Shown here in pieces: positions 47,873-58,087 of a stretch of 64,000 nt of DNA. The notes below the pieces were generated by a model. It was not told where the DNA came from, searched no databases, and worked only from the letters and a program-made list of their open reading frames with translations. The position numbers were made by a program, and so were the translations under genes. The DNA comes from Labia minor (lineage: Eukaryota > Arthropoda > Insecta > Dermaptera > Spongiphoridae): contig OY720344.1 of assembly GCA_963082975.1 (NCBI GenBank), forward strand, positions 82,572,053-82,636,052. The letters are read 5' to 3'. Each line of letters starts with the position of its first letter. Positions within the stretch are counted from its first letter, which is position 1.

Positions 47873-48712
47873 TCTATCTACCTATGTGGCTCAAAGATAC
47901 TCGAAAGTTCTTAGCCGCAACAACCACATTTCTCCAAGTGTCCCTATCCTGAGCCCTTGTTCCATCTCTCTTACGTCCCTTCCTACGCGTCATTGGTTTT
48001 CCAAGCGGACGTTTTCCAATTGGTCTTCCCACCAATATCTTTTTCCTCTCCCATTCTAGCCACGTGCCCTGCCTATCGCAGTTTTTTCCCTTTTATAACC
48101 CTAACTATTTCTGAAGATGCAGAGAGGCCATGCAATTTCTTGTTATGCAGTCTCCCCCATACCCGGTGACCTCATCTTTCTTTGGCCAATAAATGCAGGG
48201 AAGAATCCTATTCACAAATACTCTGAATCTACTCCCATCTCCAAGGGTCATAGACCATGCCTCCCACCCATATAATGCAACAGGCAAAATAATATTTTTA
48301 TATATTCCCTTTGATAATAATTTTGAAGAGATAAGCCTCTTTATTGCAGATAACAGGCGTTTCCCGATTGCAACCCCGATTTAAATTCTTCTCAAATATT
48401 ATTATCCTTCGTGATTACATTCAATTTTTCTACATATTCAAATTCTACATTTTGTATCTTAAGATTTTGTATGTTAATACTCTTCCTCTTTGTTACTAAA
48501 TATTTTTTCTTATCCCTATTAATTTCAAACCTCCATTAAATTTTCCTCGCTATCTGTAATCGCAATTGCCGAATCTCCTATTATATTTAAGTCGTCTGGG
48601 TAACCTAATATTTTACAATTGATTTCCGCATCTTATTCTTTCTTTACTACCTTCAAGACAAATTTGAAGATTGATTGGATCTATTGAGTCATGCGTATGT
48701 TTTACTAAAGTC
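47873..48712 (-). pseudogene. LINE pol fragment inside the inner Helitron
   Basis: The minus strand gives the VDFSKTY region near 48700. A deletion removes the NGLKQGDALS part, after which the motif encodes a PDD form instead of ADD (CCAGACGAC near 48590). Then come the ENVEKLN and DEFK-R-QSGN regions, VALYGWEAWSMTLGDGSRFR in the 60-codon frame at 48105-48287, the GHVARMG region, and a GATAGATAT tail. Frameshifts and stops abolish function. The deletion joint and the PDD change are shared with 16040-16660. Confidence 0.85.
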
Positions 48713-49129
48713 TACAAATAATTAGTGAACAGATTGAATATTGAATTCGCGGTTTTTTTCCTAATATCTGTCATAATGAAAATATCTTAATTAATGTTGG
48801 TCGATTTGGCCTGAACCCGCAATGATATCTCCTAATATTTCCTCCGCCTATGGTTCTTAAGTATTGTATATGTTATAATAGTGAAATAGAGTATAATATT
48901 TCTTGATCATTACATTTTGGTATTTTATTTTCATTGCTAGATTATTATTGAATATTTTTAATTATAATGAAACTTGAAAAAATGCAAAAATAGAGACTTG
49001 AGACAATTTATAAAAATTAACGGTATAAAACTATAGATAAATGACCAATATATACATTCATTAATAGTATTAATTTAAATTAATTGATTTATTTGTTTTT
49101 TTTATTATTAAGTTCATTTATTAATTTTT

Positions 49130-49285
49130 CTAGATTTTAGTTAATTTCCTCCCTTAAAAGAAACTTATCTAATTCTGTGGTGCTAGGGGATTTGAAAATT
49201 ATTCTTCGTAATATGAAGATTTCGCTTACAGTTTCTGTCATGTCCGACCTCCATCCAACAGTTATTTTTCTCAAGTTTTTTGCTT
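49130..49285 (-). pseudogene. Conserved reading-frame fragment in the inner Helitron body
   Basis: The minus-strand frame reads KITVGWRSDMTETVSEIF, continues to FKSPSTTELDKFLLREEIN, and then meets a stop. The same frame is open further in the outer Helitron (51628-51816), and its end part also survives in the 15816-17190 copy. I do not recognise the protein. It may be a captured gene piece or an old part of the element. Confidence 0.5.
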
Positions 49286-50765
49286 CTCTTAATCATGTGA
49301 TCTATATATTTAATTTTTTTTGATTCATTATAATAAAATTTAAACAAATAAAAATTTTCACTTTGTTAATTTATATAAATTTCAATTTAAACTGATTGTG
49401 AGTGATACGCTTAGCCAATACTCTGAATAATTTGTGTACAAAAATATTGAATGTTCTTAGCGAGATTTGATATAATGTTGTACGATTTGTCCTAAATCTG
49501 AATTAGAAGAAAATTATAAATTGCCTCCTCTTCCAGCCCAATTCATTTACCCACCCATGTTGCATATGGCATCTAAATTTCTTAAAACTCCGTTTTTTTT
49601 AATTTAAAATAGAAGGAGAGAAAGAGTTTTAAATTATATTCGAATAGTCTATATATTCTATATATCAGTATTTTTTTTCTGAATTTAATAGCAAGTTGAT
49701 TTTAAAAATTTTCCATTCTTAATGCATATGATTGATTACATGTGTTAAAATTTAAAAAAATTCAAATATTCTAATTTTTATATTTATATACAATTTAATA
49801 TTATTTTTTATTAATATCATATCAAAAAAAGAGAATTTATTAAAAATTAAAAATAAAAAAAGAAGCCTATTAATAAAAAATTGAATGGTGATTTAATTAT
49901 TTTATTAAATTAATTAAAATGAGACCTTTTAGAATGAATTATTTAATTGAAATGATATTTAAATATAAGAATTTAAAAAAATATTATATTCTTTGTTTGG
50001 CAATTGTTATTTAATTATGTGCAACATGATTCGACTTGCACAGAGCATCGTTATTTTTTATTAATATCACATAATAAAAATGAATCTTTTAAACATAATA
50101 AATAAAAAAAACATTTTAATAAATTTAAAAAATATATCCAATTTAAAAATGTCAAAAATTTAAAACAACTTTATATCATCATATTTTAATTTTTATATAA
50201 TATATATATATATATTTAGTAATTAATAATAGAGTAATTAAATTAAAATAAAAAACAAAGATAATATAATTCAGTCATTTTAATTCAGGTTAAATAATAT
50301 TTTTTTTTTATTATTCAATATTAAAATTTATATATTATTATATATATATTATAGAAAAGAAGAAATATTCAATTAAATAAAAAATAATTTAAGATAAAAA
50401 TATGATCTAATAAATATTTTAATTAAATTGAGAACTTTTAGAATAAATTATTTAATTGAATTGATATTTGTATATTAGAATTTAAAATAAAAGTGAAATA
50501 TTATAATAATTCTTCGATTGGGAATCGCTATGATAATTCATTGTTTGAAATGATTCCGCTAGGCCGGCAGTGAGCCGCGAGCTGCTCTTGAATGAACAAC
50601 ACGGAGAATTATATAAACTTTAAAAAATTAATTTCTGCGGTTATTGATAAGATATTAATAAAATTTATAGCCTATGTTACTCTAGAGGTATATAAGAATA
50701 TTGTGATGTAATTTCAAAGAAATCGGTTCAGCCAATTCTGAGTCTATAAAATAGTAATTTTCCGG

Positions 50766-50780
50766 ACAGACAGACAGACC

Positions 50781-50815
<35 letters not shown>
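50766..50815. repeat. (GACA)n microsatellite in module X
   Basis: Repeated CAGACAGACAGA units, with one GACC interruption, lie inside the 5' module of the inner Helitron. The left copy of the module has only a short GTCTGTCT at the same place. Confidence 0.9.
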
Positions 50816-51627
50816 GTGAAAAATTCTAAAGTCACTTTTGGATTCTAGAGGTCATGAAACGCGAAGATATGCAAAAATTTTTAAATTCTGAGCAATGTGC
50901 AGACAAAAACCTTTTTTTATATATATAGAAGATATAAGATATATATATATATATATAATTCTTCGTGTTGTTCATTCAAGAGCCTGGCGTGGCCCACTGA
51001 CCCTAGCGGAATCATTTTCACAATGTGTATATATTAATTACTTATAGGAAGTCCCAAACAAAGAATTAATATAATATTTTTTTTTAAATTCTTATATTTA
51101 AACATCATTTCAATTAAATAATTTATTCTAAAAGTTCTCATTTTAATTAATTTAATAAAATATTTTACTTAATTTTTATTTATTCTTTCTTATATTTGAA
51201 TATTTCTTCTTTTCTATTTGAAAGTGAAAGGTTAAAAAAACAGAATATATTATTTTTAATGTTCTTTCTCTCCTTCTATTTTAAATTTAAAAAAACGGAA
51301 TGTTAAGAAATTAAGATGCCTTATACAACATGGATGGGTAAATGAATTGGGCTAGAAGAGAAGGCAATTTGTAATTTTCTTCTAATTCAGATAAAGGACA
51401 AATCCGGACAACATTATATCAAATCTCGCTAAGAACATTCAATATTTCTGTACACAAATTATTCAGTCTTGGCAAAGCGTATGACACAATTAGTTTAAAT
51501 TGAAATTTATATAAATTAACAAAGTGAAAATTTTTATTTATTTAAATTTTATTATAATGAATCAAAAATTTAAATATATAGATCACATGATTAAGAGAAG
51601 CAAGAAACTTGAGAGAAAATAACTATT

Positions 51628-51816
51628 AGGTCGGACATGACAGAAACTGTAAGCGAAATCTTCATGTTGCGACTAATAATTTTCAAATCCCCTAGCACCA
51701 CAGAATTAGATAAGTTTCTTTTAAGGGAGGAAATTAACTATGATCTAAAAAAATTAATAAATGAACTTAATAATAAAAAAACAAATAAATCAATTAATTT
51801 AAATGAATAATATTAT
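51628..51816 (+). pseudogene. Conserved reading-frame fragment in the outer Helitron body
   Basis: About 62 codons are open from RSDMTETVSEIFMLRLIIFK through TTELDKFLLREEINYDLKKL and a lysine/asparagine-rich tail to a stop. An upstream stop prevents a longer frame. The tail part (REEINYDLKKLINELNN) is also legible in the 15816-17190 Helitron. The function is unknown. Confidence 0.5.
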
Positions 51817-52059
51817 TGAATGTATATATTGTTAATTTATTCTAAAGTTTTATACCGTTAATTTATATAATTTGTCTCAAATCTGTAACTTTGCATTTTC
51901 TCAACTTTCATTATAATTAAAAATATTCAATAAAAATCAAGCAATGAAAATAAAATATCAAAATGAAATGATCAAGAAATATTATACTCTATTATAACAT
52001 ATGCAATACCTACGAACAATAGGCGGAGGAAATATTAGGAGATATCCCCGTCTAGGTGT

Positions 52060-52090
52060 GAAGAGCGCCTTCGGCGCTCTGAGCAGCTAG
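52060..52090 (+). other. Perfect Helitron 3' hairpin and CTAG terminus (outer copy)
   Basis: AGAGCGCC and GGCGCTCT pair around the loop TTC and are followed by GAGCAGCTAG. The loop is the reverse complement of that in the other two copies. Confidence 0.9.
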
Positions 52091-52302
52091 TATATATATA
52101 TATAATATCTTTGTATATCTTGTAACTTTCCTGTACAAAAATGTTCTAATTTTAAGTATTATAAATATTAATATTTTAAATTTATAAAAGTAAAATGATT
52201 GTTAAATAATATTATATAGTATATATATATATATTATTTGGAATGTATTTGTGATACAATTTTTCTTTCCTAAAAATTATCAATGCTTATTTGAGGGACG
52301 TT

Positions 52303-52704
52303 AATTACTGTTCTGAATCGGCCGCCAAAATTCTAGCCCCGGCAATGCTTTTAATTTTCAACTTTTCATATATTATGAATTCATAAATATTTAAGATAAT
52401 AAAAAATTTATTATATATAAATATTGATTCTATAAACAATTTTTCTTTAGTCACAAAACCGATCCAAAATTTTGTATCGATGCAGAGAAGTGTTTTCTCC
52501 AATGAGCTATTCTTAGGAACCAAATTTTGATCTTTCAACAACTTATCATAAAATTTCCCATATTCCATGACACAATTTTAGTTATTACTATAGTTTGTTA
52601 TTAGAGAACAAAATTGACATTGTTATTAAAACGACATTATGGTCGAAAAATATGAAAAAATAAGTATTAATCCCGTTTAAAGCGGCACGTATGTGGCCAC
52701 CCTA
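52303..52704 (-). repeat. hAT-like subterminal sequence
   Basis: The minus strand begins TAGGGTGGCCACATACGTGC, then CGCTTTAAACGGGATTAATA, a GC-rich end of the type seen in hAT-like MITEs. Near 52303-52345 it reads GGGGCTAGAATTTTGGCGGC, which resembles the GTAGCTAGAACTTTTGCCGC end of the 42113 element. The 87-codon frame at 52305-52568 overlaps this and shows no transposase motif, so I do not call it. Confidence 0.42.
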
Positions 52705-54542
52705 ATTTTAATAATATAATATATTTTTACATCAATATATATGAAATTATAAATTTCTTTCTATACAATATATTATTGTAATCTTGAAAATTACTTTCAT
52801 TTCAAAGAACAATTAAAATTAATCTTTTAAAAAATTAACATTTGAAATAATTAATATTGATTCCAGTGAAATAAATTTTTATATTTATTTAATTACAAAA
52901 AAATTAATATATTTTTAAAAGAAATGATTACTGACTCCAATAATCATCAAATTTCATTTGTTATATAAAAAAAATTTAAATATTTTTTACTATACTTATT
53001 AAAGATAAATAATTATTGCATATAACTTTCTTTAAATCATAATCAATCCCTCAAGAAAAATGCATGTACGTAATTCACATATTTGTTTCATAATACATGT
53101 AACATGTATAAATAAAATGTGTAGGGAGGGTTGCAGACTCCTAAACTCGTAAAAATATCATAAATTGGTTCCTGGAACTTGAATTCGTAAAGAAATATCA
53201 AAATTGCTGTTCTGTTTTTATCATGATAGAAATATGATATATATGTTATATATATATACATAATATACATATGAATACGGTATACACAAAATATATATTT
53301 TAACTTAGTATAGAAATATATATATAAAAAACACATTTCTCAATTTTTCTCTAGAAGTTTCAATTTAGATGAATATAATTTTTTGCTTTGACTTATATTT
53401 TATCACTAATATATTAATTCTATATAAATCATACAAATTAAAAATGAATAAATATATTAATATGTAATGATTTTGTTAAACACTCTCTATTATAATTTAT
53501 AAAAAAAATATTTTCACAAATGATTATAATTGAAAACATAAATGAACATTATTCGTTAATTATTTTAAATGTTTTCATTTATATTTATAATATCCAATTG
53601 CTACCACATACATCTTCTTGTATTGTCTATTCATACAAGCATGAATAAATTATTATTATGATTGTATAATATTAAATTATACAATTGGTTGTAATTAATT
53701 TTTGTATCTAATAATATTATATATAAAGTTATTAATGAGAAACACAGGATATGTTGTTTTGAAAAAAGAAAAAAAAAACAAAATTAATAAATAAACAACA
53801 ACAGATTTTAATATTTTCATTTATAATTATATTTAGGGTTGATTAGTGGAAGGGGTTTATTCTCATGGATAATAATCATTAAATTATATTTATCGACCAT
53901 TAACTTACCAACAAAACAATCACGACACTTTACCGGCAATCTTCATGTAAATCTTTACGTAACAAATTTACGATGTCATAAACTGAGTGAGAAGAGAAAA
54001 GGGAAATTGTAGAAGTGTGAGGAAGGGAGTGAGGGAGAGAGGGCACCGTGCGAAGGGTTAATTTTGTCACAAAAGGAGTTAAGATTAGGATTAAGTAGGA
54101 TGAGAAGGAAGAAAATACAAAGAGACACGACGACGAAATTAACCACCAGGAATGATTTTAATGATTACCATAATATTCTGCAATTCTATAGGTGTTACAT
54201 TTACTCCAAGATCATCTATAGAATATAAAGACTGAGTTTATACAAATAAACAAATTAATATATATATATATATATATATATATCAAAATTTTATAATAAT
54301 AGGCGGCTCTAAAATTAATGAGTCAAAAAAACTCAACTTTTCATCGTTGAATTAATTTATTTGTTTATTTCTAAAAATTTCTAGAACAACATCTTTAATT
54401 TCAATATTTTACATTCATAATTATTTTCTAAATGTTTTTACTATCTCTCTTGATTATAGTATTGCACTAAAATAGCACTGCTTTGATGATTAATATATAA
54501 TTTGTTTCAAATTTTGTTTCATTTATTGTTTCCCTTTTTACT
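52705..54542. other. AT-rich sequence, no gene seen
   Basis: A unique purine-rich pocket (GAAGGGAGTGAGGGAGAGAGGG) lies at about 53990-54150, and a (TA)n run lies at 54260-54283. No open frame has family features. Confidence 0.5.
54260..54283. repeat. (TA)n microsatellite
   Basis: A pure dinucleotide run. Confidence 0.85.
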
Positions 54543-54746
54543 ATTACCTACCACGTTTTCATTTTTTTCCGCCAATCACGCGCCAGAACGTGTCGTTGTT
54601 TCATCAACAAAGAGCCAAACACGCACTGGTTTAATAAATATTATTTATTTATTTTAATTTATAATTTAATTAACTATATTAAATTTAAATATAATATATG
54701 TTAATTAATTTGCGAGATAGTCGAGTGGAGACACTCCAGATTTTTT
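54543..54746 (+). mobile_element. Family Y copy 6, internally deleted
   Basis: It starts at ATTACCTACCACGTTTTCAT, so the 5' subterminal repeat and microsatellite are absent. It then jumps to CGCCAATCACGCGCCAGAAC. The 3' terminus is perfect: GCGAGATAGTCGAGTGGAGA, CACTCCAGA and a T run. Confidence 0.75.
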
Positions 54747-54817
54747 AATTCATGTTCATAAACAGAAGAATATTATATAATTTTTGTATATTTGTATATA
54801 GTCTAATGTATACCAGG

Positions 54818-54892
54818 AAGGTAGTAGCTTAGTAGTTATAGCCCTTGAGAATAGAAGAAGAAGAAGAAGAGACCGAGGGATCTAAACATAAA
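54818..54892 (+). mobile_element. Possible tRNA-derived SINE head
   Basis: GTAGCTTAGTAGTTATAGCC resembles a D-arm/A-box region. It is followed by an AAG trinucleotide run (54855-54872) and ACCGAGGGATCTAAAC, which could be a degenerate B-box region. No cloverleaf is visible. Confidence 0.32.
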
Positions 54893-56045
54893 CACTTAGA
54901 TTTAAGATTAAATAATTAATTTAAAATAAATGTGAAGACTGTCTAAAATGGAATTATGTCGATTTCAAAAGTCAATCAACTTAAAAAAATATAGCCTATT
55001 AATACAAAATAAAATTTCCCTTTTATATCATTAAGGTTTGCAATGCTCAAAAGTTTATACGTAAAATTATCGTTTGTCCTTCTCATTAATAAATCTTTAG
55101 ATAATTCTGTTTATTTATAATGCCAAATGATATCGAACTGATGACAGTTTCAGCACAAAGGGGGCCGTTCCAAAAATAAACGAAACTTGATATTGACTCG
55201 TTGTATACTAGCAGATTAGAAGTTTTTTTTTCGTGTCCATCTTGATATCGTATTCCACTGCATTAGGACCCAACCAATGCATCTTCTTCGTGTCCAATGT
55301 GCAAACGAGATGGATTTGATTATCAGTCTTAGACTAATTAGATTGTAGTGGGAAGACAGATAAACAAACCGTTTAATCATTAGCGCCCATTGATCACGTC
55401 AAGCAGCTTAATAGATTATACCTCCTGACCTAACCTCAGAATGAGCTTAACCCAATCGTATCAATATTGATATCAACTTGATAACATGTTTTCCGGCACC
55501 TCATAATGGAAGTGGGTGTTTCCAATAGCATTGATTCAAAACAAACAAATCGTTTTTTTTTTTTTTATTTCATATTTTTTAATGACTAATCAATCAATCA
55601 TCTATCGATTCAAATTCTCTTTCAGAAAAATATATTTAATAAGAAACTACAGTAAAGTGAAAAGCATCTTATACCTACTTATTAAGATATTTTCATCCCA
55701 TCTAAAATAAAATAAAATGACAGTATCACACTTATTTTTTATATGATGTGATAATAAATAATTTAATTTAACTAATTCGTACCCAGGATCAACATTGGTT
55801 TGGAAGAGACAAGTCATGGAAATTGAAGTTGTAACATTTAAAAAGGGAAACAATAAATGAAACAAAATGAAAACAAATGAGCTATATTAGAGTTCACACA
55901 ACTTGTTTTTTCGGTTTATCTCTTTATAATCTTTAATTATTATTATTTTTGGTTTTGTAGTAAATATTCAAATTTAATTATTATAAGTAGCTTTAGATAG
56001 AGGGCTCTGCAAAAGGTTTTAATTATTTTAATTCAATCAGTATAT
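54893..56045. other. AT-rich DNA with a GC-richer unique pocket, no gene seen
   Basis: The pocket spans about 55135-55520 and contains AAAGGGGGCCGTTCC. Opposed frames of 64 and 72 codons at 55516-55865 show no features. Confidence 0.48.
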
Positions 56046-56496
56046 TTTTTCTCTCATTTGGATCTTCGTTTTCACTCAAATTTGCAAATTGCGCATTTTT
56101 TCAAAATATAAATTTAAATATAAAAAATATTACTTTGTTTTAAAAAATATTAATCAATTAAGAGTAATATTAAATTAAATTAAATTTTATTTTATTTTTA
56201 ATATTATAGAATATTAGAATTCAATATTATAAACATTCTTTGTATGGAAATTTCTAGAATTATTATTTTTATATTGAGTGTCAACATTTTAACTGAGACA
56301 CCAGAGGCGCCACATGGAGCGTTGTTTATTTGGGTCGGTTTTTTGCCCATAACTTTGAAACGGATCAACTTTTTTGATATTTTCAACCTTATAACTTATC
56401 CTTGGGCCATGTCTCGGTTGTAATGTGATACCCGAACTATTAAGATCCATGAAGCCGATTAGAACGAGTTTAGGATTGCGTAGTCGTTTAATTATA
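56046..56496 (+). repeat. Family U dispersed repeat, copy 2
   Basis: It matches 26723-27159 in order and orientation. Differences include the GGAGCGTTGTTTATTTGGG insertion near 56317 and CATGTCTCGGTTGTAATGTG near 56407. The right end is TAGTCGTTTAATTATA. The V tip that follows copy 1 is absent here, so it is not part of U. Confidence 0.65.
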
Positions 56497-58087
56497 ACAA
56501 GCTCTAAAATAAAATTAGAGTAATTTTTCTTTGCTTAAAATATTCTATCAATTCAATAAAATTTATTATTTAATTTCAAAGGTCTCAATGTGAAATAAAG
56601 GGATGGGTCAACAAGTATTTAATCTGACATCAAACCCTATTATTCACCCTAACATTCTAGACATCATTCTCTATTGTAGATTATGGTTCTTTTATTTGAA
56701 GTGTCCTTGAGTGAAATATTGACCATTCTCATTGAATGCTAGACCCTAGCTATTCTATCCCTCTGGTAAATTATATCAAGTTAAATTATTGGAATTTAAT
56801 TGGAATTTCATTTAGGTTATGGTAACAAGTTAAACAAGAAATTATTTATAAATTAATAATGAACATTTTTTTTTAAAAAAAAATGTGATTAATTACTTAA
56901 TAATTAATAAATAATTATATATTTTTTTATTAACTGTTTAAAATGTTTCAATGTTCTTTATTCATATTGAGGTTAAGTAAAACGAATTGAAATTTCGTGA
57001 AGAGCAAAGTGGAATGATAATTGCATTTGAAAAGATTCTATCCCGACCGAATTATCTCCGTCGAATGTGTTTTTTAATGATCATTCGTTCGTACATAAAG
57101 AGCCAATTGAAATGGAACGTGATCAGATTCGAGATCCGCCAAATGAGAAATACAATTTAGTCTCAGCCGATTTTGTTAAAAAACATATTACTAAACAAAT
57201 TGTTAATAAGAGAAGATTTATATTATAGAAAATCGCATTTTTTTTTAATCAAATTTTTAATTAAATTTTGAATTTCAAAACTTTTGAAAAATATAGGAGG
57301 GCCTTATTTAACAATTTAAGAGTAATGTTTTTTTTTCTTTTATAATGAAAAAGAATTATTTAAAAAAAAAATAATTTGGTCGAGATATATGAAATGATAA
57401 AATTTAAAGGGAGAATAAATTGTTCTCTTAAAATATGAAATCAAATGTTGATTTTGGTTAAATTTTGCTCCTTTGATAAGAATTTTTATTCAATACCTGA
57501 CATTTAATTTAATTTATTAGCTATTTTAGTTTAATATTTTTATGTAAAAATTAGATCAATGGAAATAAGAAAAATCCTGGCTATATTCATAATTCTGTTT
57601 TCGTTTTTTATAAACCTTTACTAAATTAAAAGTTTAAGTTAAAGTTTAAAACTTTTTGTTATATATACATTAAATAAAAAAAATAGTAACTTACACTTAA
57701 ATTTTTGAACATAATTTAACTGTAGATAAACGTGATAAAAATTAATTGATAGAAAATTAACTTCTAATCACAGGACTGTAAATATGAAGGAAGTCCTGAT
57801 ATGAGACCTCTTCGATTTAGTTTGTCGTAGAAATTCTATTTTTTCTTTGAATAGTGATTGTTATATAAATAATATTAATTATTAGTATGGTATATCGTAA
57901 ATTTTATTTTAAAGTCAATTTTAATCTAATATTAATATTTTTTTATTATAAATAATTAAGTAACATATTTTCATTATACTAAGATAGATCTAACCTTTAT
58001 AGGTCTGATAAAGCTTTAAACTTATAACGACAAAAGAGGATATACTCAAATTAAATAATTCAAAAGATAATAGTAACTAAAAAATTT
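56497..58087. other. AT-rich DNA, no gene seen
   Basis: A mixed unique pocket lies at about 56990-57180. No open frame, RNA gene or element end can be supported. Confidence 0.5.

Larger units (their letters stand above)
47640..50932 (-). mobile_element. Inner Helitron (minus strand) carrying a LINE fragment
   Basis: Minus-strand reading: the 5' end is TCTTCTATATATATAAAAAA at 50932 (alternatively the TC at 50929-50928). Module X follows with a GACA/TGTC microsatellite, then TCCGTGTTGTTCATTCAAGA, an AT-rich body, a conserved short reading frame, the LINE, and the 3' end. The 3' end is a perfect eight-base-pair hairpin with loop GAA, then GAGCAGCTAG at 47640. It lies between A (47639) and T (50933), with no target duplication. 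Length is about 3.3 kb and it has no Rep/helicase. Inside, 50420-50515 and 49925-50000 are diverged direct repeats, so part of the body is duplicated. Confidence 0.85.
50933..52090 (+). mobile_element. Outer Helitron, 3' part
   Basis: It continues after the inner insertion with a TA run and ATTCTTCGTGTTGTTCATTC, followed by AGAGCCTGGCGTGG. The body then parallels the inner element in the opposite orientation. It ends with CCCCGTCTAGGTGTGAAGAG, a perfect hairpin and GAGCAGCTAG at 52090, next to T at 52091. The LINE is absent: GGAGATAT is joined directly to CCCCGTCTAGG, so this copy lost about 1.1 kb that the inner copy retains, or never had it. Without the inner insertion the element is about 1.43 kb. 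Confidence 0.82.
45974..52704. mobile_element. Candidate hAT-like outer element around the nested Helitrons
   Basis: The left end at 45974 reads TAGGGTGACCATAT. The right end, reverse-complemented from 52704, reads TAGGGTGGCCACAT, with 12 of 14 identical. The flanking eight bases are ATTATAAT on the left and ATTTTAAT on the right, differing at one position, which would fit a decayed hAT duplication. The interval is 6.7 kb, of which 4.7 kb is Helitron sequence. No transposase was found. AT-rich flanks match easily by chance, and the two ends could belong to two separate solo remnants. This is a hypothesis. Confidence 0.35.

Noticed and set aside
48105-48287. A 60-codon minus-strand frame as a gene
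   Set aside because: It is LINE sequence inside the inner Helitron.
50766-50815. CRISPR-like array
   Set aside because: The units are four-base GACA repeats without spacers. It is a microsatellite, and the genome is eukaryotic.
52305-52568. An 87-codon minus-strand frame as a hAT transposase piece
   Set aside because: No hAT dimerisation-domain or catalytic motifs can be seen, and the frame ends in subterminal repeat sequence.
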